From Seminavis robusta (lineage: Eukaryota > Bacillariophyta > Bacillariophyceae > Naviculales > Naviculaceae), in NCBI GenBank assembly GCA_903772945.1, contig CAICTM010000179.1, forward strand, positions 34,424-98,423: a stretch of DNA of 64,000 bases, given 5' to 3'. Positions 47,458 to 58,123 of the stretch are shown piece after piece; positions within the stretch are counted from its first letter, which is position 1; each line of letters begins with the position of its first letter. The position numbers were made by a program, and so were the translations under genes. Below the pieces are notes generated by a model that did no database searches, was not told the DNA's origin, and saw nothing but the letters and a program-made list of their open reading frames with translations.

Positions 47458-48376
47458 TTATGCTGTTTTTGGTTTTCCTCCATCTGGCATACATAGAAAA
47501 GAAGAAAAGCACAGGGCATAATATGAGAGTGGAATGATGTCATGACCTTGCCAGTGCACGGCCGTGAGTGCCCGTACCTTTGCTTCTGGATATCTCTTCC
47601 TGGAGCTGACTGCTCTCTTCTTGCAGTTTCGCAATCTCGGAGGCTTGTTCGTCGATCTTGGAGGCTTGTTCGTTGATCTTGGACTTTAGCGTTTTCACCT
47701 TTTTCTGTAGCTTGCCCTTTTCTTCATAGAGCTTTCTGTTACTTTCAAAGACGGAGGAAATTGCTTCTTCCAAATCGTTTTGTATGGCGGCGTGTTCGGC
47801 AAGAGCTTTCTTGACAGGAGTTTCGTTCTTGGCAGGAGTTTCCTTGGTTCTTGTTGTACATTTCATGGCAGGAGTTTCCTTGGAACGTTTCTTGGCAGGA
47901 GATTGGGATTTGGTTGGGGAATTGATGGAGACATGAACTCGTTTTTTTTCAGCGGGGGCTTTTTGTTGCTGCTTCGAAGTTCCTCCGTTGTTTGCACTGC
48001 GGCTAGAAGTTTTGCTGCCTGAGCCATGAGTTTTGGCACGAGTGGTTGTCGCTTGCTTTTCCTGTTCATCATCACTCATTTCAAAATCACTCGCAGATCG
48101 AGGCGAACCAGATTGACCGTAATTGACGCTGTCATTGTCCAACCGATCTTGACCTTTAGTACAAACTCCAGGGATGTTGCTTGCAGGGAGGGATTGGACA
48201 GATGCTTCTGAATCCTCATCATAGTTCTCTTGGCTGCCAACCGGATCTTGGCTGTCCACTGGCTCTAGGCTCTCAAGGTCAAACGCCATTGTCTTGTCTC
48301 TCTGTTCGACGCCAATAAGCTTTGGAAAATGAAAACGAAAAAGTTCGGGTTTGAAGGAAGGGAGAGTGTGCGTCAT
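47458..48376 (-). CDS. Basic, Ser/Lys-rich coiled-coil protein
   Basis: The frame from ATG 48376 runs to a stop at 47540 (278 aa). A good donor at 47577 (G|GTACGG) and a pyrimidine-rich acceptor before 47483 would instead add a short last exon ending at 47458 (~274 aa). ATG 48289 (MAFDLESLEP) is an alternative start. The first ~100 residues are acidic and Ser-rich, 115-190 are Lys/Pro/Thr-rich with TP/SP sites (INSPTKSQSPAKK and repeated KETPA units), and ~205-270 form a strong heptad coiled coil (VKTLKSKINEQASKIDEQAS). No family recognised. Nuclear or chromatin association would be a guess from the SPxK-like motifs. Confidence 0.6.
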
Positions 48377-48617
48377 TTTCTGACCAGCAGAGAAGTGCGC
48401 AGCCCGTCATTGGTCGCAGACTCTGACTTTGACTCACTCGACTAAGGCGAGTCACTCACCTTCTCTTCCGTAGGATTGCACCGTAAGAATCAAATTTTCA
48501 CTTTTCTCCCAAACAAACAGTTTTGGAAGGAGACGTTCGTCAAACATCATTTCGCTGCACTTTGTCAACACAACTTTATGCATTCAGTAATCGCCACAGC
48601 AAAAGCAAATCAATAAG

Positions 48618-49343
48618 ATGCCTACAGGACCCATCTTTTTCATGGGAGGAGGAGGAACGGGGAAGACTACCCTCGTAAGTCCACGTGTGCCTCTTTGCTA
48701 GGAGATAGCACGCAATCCTGACATTTCCTTCCTGTCCGAACTTTCGGAGCAGTTGAACATGTACACAAAGCAACGAAGCAGGGAATTAGGCGTCATCACG
48801 GAAGTTGCCAGGTCAGTGATGAGAGAGAAGCAAATCCTTCAAGTGGACCTCAGCCGTGACGATGTGTTTTGGGATCTTCAGATCCAGATTGCACAGCAGC
48901 AAATAGAGCAGGAGCGAACTCTGGAAACCTCGATTGTCTCCAACTACATCTCTGATCGCTGTGTCCTCGACGCTCTCGCCTACGCAACACTCCGCTTCCC
49001 TGATTCGTTTCCTCCTTTAGGATCAGTGCCAATGACACAAAGTGGTCAAGCAGCGCTCGTAAAGCCGCTTCTGGGCTCGTCCGAAGTTGCGGCAGAAGTC
49101 CTGAAACGCTACAGAGGAGCTCTGATGGTCCTTGTGCGCCCTTTCGATTCAAACGATGCCTGTGATGACGGGGTTCGCTTGGTCATGTCCCGGAAAGAGC
49201 TCGACCAGTACACCGCTCGTTGTCGCGTTTTGCTTGACGCTCTCGAAATCCCTTTCGTTCAGGTTGGAAAGGGGAAGCCAAATGAACGGTTACGCTTTTT
49301 GGAGCAGTGCGTGGAACGATTCCAAAGTGCTATTTCAAGTTAA
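48618..49343 (+). CDS. Small P-loop NTPase / nucleoside-kinase-like protein (AAA_28 / NadR-like)
   Basis: Two exons, 48618-48674 and 48753-49343, with a 78-bp intron; 215 aa. The very N-terminus is a Walker A motif (FFMGGGGTGKTTL), and the intron falls right after it. Further on come LGVITEVARSVM, SNYISDRCVLDALAYATLRF (the DRC resembling the Walker B/DRx region of AAA_28 kinases) and YRGALMVLVRPF, ending DALEIPFVQVGKGKPNERL. This order matches small AAA_28/NadR/Ttd14-type P-loop proteins, which act on nucleotides, phosphoinositides or GTP; the substrate is unknown. The C-terminal half is clearly similar to the N-terminal domain of the RdRP-helicase protein at 51406-57628. It converges with the P450 gene (45 bp between stops) and is divergent from the coiled-coil gene. 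Confidence 0.7.
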
Positions 49344-49388
49344 TTCAATTGTAGGTCCTGCCATTGTCCTTTATTGAGTACTAGTGTT

Positions 49389-51011
49389 CTAGTCAGCCAC
49401 TGGAGAAAGCCGAATGCGAGTGGGATCATCCGGCTGGTTCGCGATGTCCCAATGCGTTTCAAGAGATGACAGTGTTTCACTACCAACAATTTCCAAGTCG
49501 TATTGTAGGATGACCGTTGCAACAATACTGTTAACTTCACGCCGCCCCAAGTGCATTCCGACACAACCTTTGGGGCCCTCTCCGAATGGAAAAAACACTG
49601 ACTTGTGCTCTCCAGGTACCAGGAATCGCCGCGGGTCAAACTTTCGAGGCTCTTTCCAAACCTCTTCGTCCAAGTTCATTTCCGCCAAGTGCACCAGAAT
49701 TCCAGTGCCTTTCTTGACGGGTCCTGCTGGGAAGTTGGGGTCGTCCTGACATGCTTGTCTCAAGACCACGGGACCAACTGGCTTGAATCTCAGAGACTCG
49801 TCAACAATGCTGCGCAGCAGTGCTTCCTCATTGCTGTTGTGGAGTTCCTCTCGGAGGTCATGCTGTAGAGCTTTGTCGCCCGCTAGCGCCAACAGTGTGT
49901 AGTAAGCCGTAACCGATGAAGTGTCAGTGCCAGCCAGCAACATTTCCTACCGTACGAAGCATTGGTGAGCAAAAACAGAGTGGTAAGTGCAAGGTTGTTC
50001 TGTTGGTGATCAGGACACGAAAACTTCACCTTACCAATGAACTTTGCAACAACAATTCCTCGCACTCAGGTTCCTTCACACAGACTTCCCGGAGGCTCTC
50101 AACAAACAGCTTCCGTTTGCTCCCCTTCTGGGATGGGGTCAGGGATGCATCCCTCATTTCAATTGCTTTCAACAAGTTTTGAACATGACCCTTTAAGCTG
50201 GATACGGCTTGGGAATGCTTCTTGGCAAGAGACTTGTCCCAGTGCTGTTCTGGTCGGATCAAAAAGTACTCCCTTGCAGGAAAATGCAAAATGTGAGCGC
50301 CATGGTGTCATGATGTTTCCGATTTCCTGTACCAGGTACCCACCACGCCTTAAAGTATTGAACAATCGCATCTATGAAAGCCGCCTCGTCAACCTTCAGG
50401 CCGGCAAACTCTGTGGAGTCAACGCCAAAGAAGGCACCAAGACTTGCACGAAAAGTCAACCTGCGACAGATTGCTAGAAGATCTATTCCCTCTTTTCCAT
50501 CGGCCTTCTCCATATGGGCCGTCAAAGTCGGCTCCGCCTCCTTCTGAATGATGCAACTGGCATGCTTCAACGCATTTGCACCCAATGCTTTCTGGAAGCA
50601 GCCACGAATCTTCTTCCACTTAGGGGTATCGTTGTTCCAAATGAGACCATTCTCAAACATGTGGAGCTTCTGCAGCCCACGATCCTCGCCAGGACGAAGG
50701 CAGTAGTTGGTGCGTGCTTTCCCATCATTGAAGACATAGTTTGCGATCTTAGGGTCCTTGGTGAGGATGAATGGAGTTCCGTTCAAGCGGCGTTCGCAGG
50801 TTTGGGTTCCGGCCAAGCCCAGTTCCTCGGATGCAGCAACAGGTGCTGTCTTCTGCAAAAACGACTCCAACAAATCCATTTCCTGCTTCGTCCCGCCCCG
50901 ATCACGTGATTGGACGAAGACGGAAACAAGCAAAGCAGCAGCAAACAGAGAGAGCCCCATTGGGGAGACCAGCTCACTACTGTTACGGCGAGAAAAGATA
51001 TCAGCGTTCAT
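49389..51011 (-). CDS. Cytochrome P450
   Basis: Three exons, 51011-50340, 50268-50035 and 49946-49389, with 71- and 88-bp introns; 487 aa, close to the usual ~500. A membrane anchor lies at ~18-34 (MGLSLFAAALLVSVFV). P450 landmarks are helix C (WKKIRGCFQKAL), the I-helix AGTDTSS, the ExxR motif in ESLRF, FDPRRF, and the heme-binding loop FPFGEGPKGCVGMHLG with the Cys ligand. It should bind heme and hydroxylate or epoxidise a hydrophobic substrate with a P450 reductase, probably on the ER. The substrate is unknown. Its 3' end has been copied to 46816-46950. It lies ~9 kb from the PKS; a metabolic link is not shown. Confidence 0.92.
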
Positions 51012-51405
51012 GCGACAAGAGCCTTACAATCAGTCTTTTGGAAAGGATTAGAGTTGCTTCTTTGATTGGCAAAGATTGTGAGGGATTCCATCGATTCCGA
51101 GAGCATTTGCGACGAGCTAACCCAGCAAGAGGGAATTTTCTGAGTATTGTTGCGAGAAATGGAGCTACTAGTAGCTGGTACATGAATCGCAACACCTCAT
51201 TTACGTACGGTATCGGTACAGCCACAAATCGAAAGAGCATTTCCCGCAACAAAAAATGAAATTTTCATCGCGTTCACTTGGCTGCTACTCAGCTAGGAAC
51301 GATCTTTGCTGTCTTCACGCAAAAACCATATTCCGGTATGCATGCATAGCTCCCCGATCCAAACTTTTAAAAGGGTGCGACGCAGTACAAGGGACCGTGC
51401 CATCG
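51012..51405. other. Divergent intergenic region between P450 and RdRP-helicase
   Basis: About 390 bp. The RdRP frame stays open upstream to ATG 51256, so part of this may be coding. Otherwise presumed shared promoter. Confidence 0.45.
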
Positions 51406-54400
51406 ATGACCTCTGTCTTCCTTGTTGGACCCGTGGGGTGTGGGAGGTCAGAGCTGCTGGCAGACCGAAAAAGATTTGAATCCATCCATGTTGTGGATGT
51501 GCTATGCCATGGCAACCTTCTCGAAAACATCAGGAGGCAAGAAATAGAGGAAAAGGCTCGTGAAGACCAATCGTTTGTGTCCGTAGGATCCCTGGTTGAC
51601 GCCCTCGTAGAGGCTTCACGCAGGAAGATCATCAAAGTGCCAACTTGTCCACCCCATCTCTCAACGGAAGATGCCCAGAATCTTCTTGTCCGACTATTCA
51701 GGAGCAACAAGGAACACAGCAAAAAAAACCTTGGAAAGGTCCAGCGTGCATGCTTGGGTACTCTGACACGGTACAGAAAGGCGCTCAATGTGCTCGTACA
51801 TCCTGCCCGAGCTCATGTCATAGGCTCCAATGCTGAAGTCGACCCTATCCTGCATCAATACACTCAGGTAATGCACCTGTTGCGGATTCCGTTCGTGGAG
51901 ATGAAGGAGACCGAAGAAGAGGCTCGAGATGAGATGCTTCAAAGAGCCATTTTTGACCACACAATCCCGAGTCCCCTTGCTTCATTGAAATACTATGAGA
52001 CAATCAGTATGAAGAAGCAAGGCAAGTCGAAAGCCGGGAGGCCATCCAAGGATGAGCTCCTGGAGGCAATCTATAGAAATATCAATTTGCCTTTTTACAT
52101 GCCCATGAAGCAGAGAGACGGAGCCGACCGATGGTATGCTTTGAAGGTTCTGGAATTCTCGGAGGCAGAGGTGAAGCAGAAATTCGAAGAGGCAAATGGC
52201 GCAGGTGGTCTCACTAATCGCTTCCTTCAGAAGCGCGGTCGCAGCCATGATTTGTTCCTCGTGCAGTTCGATGCACGCATTGTTTCCGCTACAGTCTTCG
52301 AAGTGCTGCACGGCGGACTCTTCATTCAAGGAGAGATGTACAGCTTCCTTGGGTGCAGTTCATCTGGCCTCAAGATGAGGAAAGCCTATCTTCTCCGCGG
52401 AACCGCGGAGCAAGCTGAGAAAGAGCGCGAGATGTATGGGAGCTTTGCCGAGCTCTCAACTGTACCAAAGCAGATCGCTAGGTTCTCCCTTGTAAGGTCA
52501 TCCTTGTTTCCCAGCTCTCTGCATTTCCCTGTCACCTTTCTCACACTTCATCGTTCGACTCACAGCTTCTTACGCAAGTTGTGCCAACTAATGTGGTTCC
52601 TTCAAATGTGGTGAACGAGGACGACGTTGAGCATCGTGGAGCAAACTTCACTGACGGCTGCGGGAGCATTAGCCCCGACCTCGCCAACAGATTGTATCAG
52701 CAATCAAAGACTTCATTAAGGAGAAGGTCTGACAGCTGCTTCCGTGAGACACCGAGTGTGTTCCAAATCCGCTACCAGGGATGCAAAGGCGTGGTCGTGA
52801 GGGACTCAAAGCTCCCTCCGGAAACCCTTGTAATACGACCGTCGCAAAGAAAGTTTCAAACGAAAGAATTTCCCCACATCTGCGTAGCTGACTTCTCACG
52901 TCCATACTCGTTCGGACATCTGAACAGGCAGTTCATCATGCTTCTCTCCGGCCTTGGAGTGCCAGACCATGTGTTCGAAAAGCTACAGAGAGACCACTTT
53001 GATCGCATAAGGAATATGCTGCATGACAGGGATTCGGCACTCTTGGTTTATGAATGGAAAAATCGCAGCTCGTTGTTCACAGAGGACGGTCAAGACGTTC
53101 GTTCAGGGAGAGTCGATCCACCAATGCCTCCGTATATTGACTTGAAAAAGACTCAGTCTCGGCTGATCGAGGAAAGCCCAAAGCTGAAGATACTGGTGCC
53201 ACAGTCGCGCACTCTTTTTGGTGTTGCAGAAACCCCCAAATACAACGAAAAAGGACTCCTGACTCCGGGAATTTTGCAACCTGGAGAATGTCTGGTCAGA
53301 GTGACTATGAAGGGAGGCACACCTGTTTCTTTGCAACACCAGAAAGTGATCGTGAGCAAGAACCCCTGTTACCTCTTGGGAGACATTCGTGTTCTCACGG
53401 CTGTCTCGTCTCACGAAAGGCCGCAGCTGAAAGAGCTGGAAAACGACCTTGTGGATACGATCGTCTTCCCTATTGTAGGGGATCGGCCCCACTCAGAAGA
53501 AATCGCCGGCTCTGACCTTGATGGAGATCAGTACTTTGTGTGCTGGGATGAGTCTCTCGTCCCACCGCTGCCCGTTGTCGACCCACACACATACCCTGCC
53601 TTTGCCGGCAAGGCCAGCAAAAAGCAAGGTGGCCGTTCCACAGAAATGGTTCGCTACTTTGCGTCTCAGAATGTAGCATCCTCGCTGACTGGTCGCGTGA
53701 ACAACCTTTACCGCACATGGGGTGATCTCAAGGGCGTAACCTCATCACAGTGCAAACGGTTGGGAGAACTATTTGCGCGTGTTGTCGACAGCGCCAAGTC
53801 GGGGGAGAAGATCAGGATCGATCCAGGTCTGATCATCAGCAAGGAAAGCAGGCCTGTTGCGACGGCAACTTCGAAATACGTGTGGCAACGACTGGAATTT
53901 GCTGCAAACGAGTTTGTTCAGGAGCGCGTTCAAAGAGGAGATTTGCCCGTTGACACTGCCGATAGTGGACAAGAAGAACAAACCACTGACGATTCCGATG
54001 AAGCCGTTGCCCTTGACGTCGACAATCTCGAAACTTTCTTGATGGATCTGCTCAGTCGAGATCATTTAGCAATGTCCGAGTTCACCAAGTTTGGCCTGAT
54101 AATGCAGCATCTTCGCGGGGACATCAAAGCTTTTCTCTGCTCCCAATTTGCTGCTCTCATCGATTTTGGCCGTTTCTCCTCTGAGGAACGTGGTGTGGCA
54201 GTACGGAAACACGGGGTGCCAACGGGCGTGCTGCAAAACCAAATTCGATTCTTTTCTAGGATTGTTGGATTCCGCACTCAATTCCTCAAGAAACATGAAT
54301 TGGATGGCGAAGACACAATATGGAAATTTCATTGGCGCCCCGACAGTAAAAGAAGCCATTGTCACTTCTCTTCAATGATTGCACATGCCCTGCGAAAGAA

Positions 54401-57400
54401 CACCGACGCCTTGATGATCCTGCAGGTATGTTTCGATTGGGGGTTCAATTCCTCTTATTGCAAGCGATGCTGACCATCTGGCCTTCAATTCATTCAACAG
54501 CTGCCGGACTCGGTGGTACTCTTACTCCGGTTCACGCGCTCTGCCCTGAGAACTGAGGACAAGGCTCTGTTTCTAACTCAGGACGGAAGCAGTGGGTGCA
54601 GCGACCAGAAACTTCGAGGCTCCCTTGATGTCAAAGCAGTTTTCATATCTAGTCATTTTGGATATGTCGAGGAATACGTTCTGAAGGACCCAAACTATCG
54701 AATTGATCTCTCTGACAAGGGAATGCAACTGTACCGAGGGAAACAAGCGGCAACGTTCGTGCACGTCAAGATTCTTCAAGGTTCCCCGGGGACGAAGGAA
54801 TCGACTGAGGACGGTGTACCGAAACTGCAGATAAGCGTCGACCTCACACGGTTCAATCAAAGAGTGTTGGTCGGTTCGAGGCCTCATCCACTTGTCAGAA
54901 AATCTCCTGTCTTTGACATGGAGATGTTTGTTACCAACAAGAGGTCTGATCATAGCTCGCGTCCTGCTCGAATCTCTCATTTGGATGTGCTCCTGGCGGA
55001 CAGCGAGCCCTGGACGAAGGCATGCTTCAGTCCTGACCAGCGGGTCGAAGGCGAAGACGACGAAGCAATCTTGCGGCATCTGCAGGCGACCGCCATAGAT
55101 ATTTTGAAGACAATCCGCGAGTTTTGCAGCGACATGGAATCCTCATCATCCCCAGAGGCCATCCTACGATTCAGAACCGACATTCTGGAGCCTTCCCACC
55201 ACCTCTTCGGGGTCGCTAATGTGATTCCTTCTGAGTTGTGGGAAAGCATCACGTCGTTGTCCATTGAGGTATTCTCCAAGTACATCCCTCAAATTGAAGA
55301 TTTGACAGAGAAGCTTGCCACGTCTCTTGCTTTCATGGCACTGCTCTCGGACCTGGGCGTTGATACGCTGTGGGGCTTCCCTGATCTCTTGGTGATGGAA
55401 GGCAAAGACCTCTCACCATACGTTTCGAAGTTGATTGAAGTACTCCGACGGTGGGACCTGTGGTTGGCTTTCGGTGGACAGCAGAAACGAAAGGAAGTGC
55501 TGCAGTGGCTGGAGTCGGCAATGGTACCGGTAGGCGGACTGGATGAAGCTCGAGCCAAGTTTGCATTTCAAAACGCAATCGAGCAAGCGGAGATCCTATT
55601 GGAAGAGCTTAACAGTGGAAGTGAAGCGCTTCGATCAAGTGCTTCTGTTTCTCGCATCACGTATCTTCGGATGGAAACAGAACAGGGACCCACGAAGGAA
55701 AACAACCAGGAAAAGGGAAAGAAGAAACTGCCCATTGTGTCTCTGCACAGTACCCAAGCGATACCCGTAGGTGTCCGGTTTGCTACTGGCGAACACGTTT
55801 GCATCTCGAAACAGCTTGTCGAGGTGAAGAAGAAAGGAGAGGATCAACATGACCAGGCTGCCAACTGGGCAAAGGACTACGAACACGAGTTCCCCGCACT
55901 CGAAGATGCTCATGCACATACTGATAACGCAGATTGTTCCTCGTTAACATCCAAGAGAGGTGGCTTCTGTGTTGGCCGTGTTGTTCACGTTTGCGACGCT
56001 CCATTCTCTGTCAAAGTGAAACTAGTGGCTGCCAGCTATGCATCAACCGCTTGCACACCTGAGCTGATCAATCAGTGCCTTGAGAGTGATTCTTGCCTAT
56101 ACTGGGAACTCAGTATGATTCCCGCCAACGTCATAACGCACATGCGAAACATGGACGCCATTGCAGCTTTCTTGGAGTCTTCCACCGAACAAAAACTCTT
56201 TGTGGCACCCGAAATTCTCCCACATTTGATGCCAGGATTCCCCAGCACTCAAGAAGAAACTGCGCCCTTCCCCAACAAAGAACCGCATCACGTGGAAGAT
56301 TTGGCCAAGCTCAACAGTCGACAAGTCGAATCTGTTCGTCAGTCTCTCACGTCCCGAGTAAGCCTCGTTCACGGGCCTCCCGGAACCGGTGCGAATTGTT
56401 ACAGTTTGCCGCTGTTGCATTGGTGGGAATGCATTTCCGTACCTCAAAATCTCTCTGTTTTGTTTGCCATTGACCCTTCCTACCAGGTAAATCCACGACA
56501 GCGATTCATATCATGCGGGAGATCTTGGCGACAACCGACCATAGAATCCTTGTATGTGCAGAGACCAATCTTGCTGTTGACAATCTCGCTCTGAAGCTGA
56601 TGCGAGTCGGTCCACTGCCTTCGGGACAGGCAATCCGAGTGGGAGGGCAAGACAAGGTACACCCCGACTTGGAAGGCATTCACCTGGAATCATTGGTCAA
56701 GAAGAAGAAGGTATCCAAAAAGTCCTTGTACTTCACAGATGAGACGGACTTTTTCCTCTCACGCTACAAGAAAATCATTGCGGATGTGCTGGGTGGAGCT
56801 CGCATTGTATTCACAACCTGCGCTGGTGCAGGAGATCCAAGTCTTGTTGGCCACACGTTCGAGTCTGTGTTGATGGACGAAGCTTCCATGACAACTGAAC
56901 CGGGAGGTCTTGTTCCATTGGCACATGGTTGCTGTCATCTTGTCCTGATTGGTGACCACAAACAACTTGGGCCTCATGCATTGGATGGAAAGTGCGTATC
57001 TCTTTTCGAGCGTCTCAGCCGTCAAGGAACTTCGATTCCAGCTGCCATGACCATGTTGAATCAACAGCACAGGATGCATCCTCGCTTGTGCGACTTTCCA
57101 AGCAAGACGTTTTATAATAGCGAACTTGAGACGGCTCCAGGCATTGAAAATGTGAGGCCCATTCCTCAAGGTTCAATTTTTCGTGGCCAGCCACTCCAAT
57201 TTGTGCAAGTTGAGAATGGCAGGGAGCAGCGTCTCAAGAGTGGCTCCTGGTACAACGAGCCAGAAGTGAATCGAGTCCTGGAAATCGTGACGGAGCTTTC
57301 AAAAGAAGGACCAAATCAAATCGGCCTCGCCGATATCACCATTCTCACTCCGTACCGAGCGCAGCTCTATAAAATCCAAGATCGGCTCAAAAGCGTTTGG

Positions 57401-57628
57401 CGCGATCCTCCAGAAGTTTGTTCCGTAGATGGATTTCAAGGACGGGAGAATGAGTTCAGTGTCGTGAGTAGCGTTCGCTGTGGACAATCCTTGGGCTTCT
57501 GCGATGATCCCCAGCGCGTCAATGTCCTCCTGACTAGAGCCAAACGAGGCCTGATTGTTCTGGGCGATCGAAATACCTTGACTCGATCGAAGTTGTGGGA
57601 GAATTGGCTCAAGGAGGCGTCTTGTTGA
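51406..57628 (+). CDS. RNA-dependent RNA polymerase (cellular RDR type) fused to C-terminal SF1 Upf1/SDE3-like helicase, with N-terminal degenerate P-loop domain
   Basis: Exons 51406-52491, 52566-54425, 54501-56388 and 56487-57628; all joins keep frame; 1,991 aa. Residues 1-~190: P-loop-like domain whose Walker A is altered (FLVGPVGCGRSEL, Arg for Lys), related to the neighbouring 48618 gene. Residues ~215-720: eukaryotic RDR fold, with EMYSFLGCSSSGLK, PSVFQIRYQGCKGVV and the catalytic loop GSDLDGDQYF (Asp679, Asp681, Asp683). Residues ~1590-1985: SF1 helicase with GPPGTGKST (Walker A, split by intron 3), CAETNLAVDNL, MDEAS (Asp1742), GDHKQLGP, QQHRMHP, TPYRAQ and VDGFQGRENE, so the motif set is complete. 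The middle (~750-1580) is unrecognised. RDR enzymes make dsRNA for RNA silencing; Upf1/SDE3 helicases unwind RNA. ATG 51406 was chosen because the P-loop then lies at the N-terminus, as in the neighbour; ATG 51256 is possible. Confidence 0.92.
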
Positions 57629-58123
57629 ATGCGCCATATGTTGTTCAACGTTCTTCTTCAAAGCTCCCTACTTGCTACCGGTATAGCTAGCAAGAACATT
57701 AATAAATTGTGCCATACGTCATACATCTCTTCAAACCAGTGGCCTCCTACAAGTTAGTGGACAGAACGGAGGGTCCTTCAGCCTTCAGCATACTGTAACA
57801 CCTCACCAGAAGACGGATGAGAGTCAGCTTTGGATCGAGCTATCATGTCCATCTTCGGTACAGTCGGTCGAGGACCAAAAGATTCAAGCCAGAAGAGCTG
57901 CTGAATCTCAATCCGGTTAAACTTGGAGACTGGCACCGTTCCGGAAACCCTACCAAAGTGTTCTGCGACCGTCCACTCCAGTGGAGTTTGTCTCTGGCCA
58001 TGGCAGTGGTAGGCATAGTTCAAGAGACACGCTTTCCCTAGCTAGCTAGCTACAATGGTACCCAGTAGAAGGCTTTGAAGTTCGAAGACACGGAAGGGCT
58101 TAGCTGCATGGCAAGGTTCTATC
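57629..58123. other. Convergent intergenic region
   Basis: About 495 bp between two converging genes. One TACCGGTA palindrome at 57676-57683 and a GCTAGCTAGCTA run near 58041. No gene supported. Confidence 0.5.

Noticed and set aside
48675-48701. A 27-nt intron (GTAAGT to CTAG) in the P-loop gene
   Set aside because: It keeps the frame but is far shorter than any other intron here. The 78-bp alternative (48675-48752) has a pyrimidine tract and gives a tighter P-loop protein.
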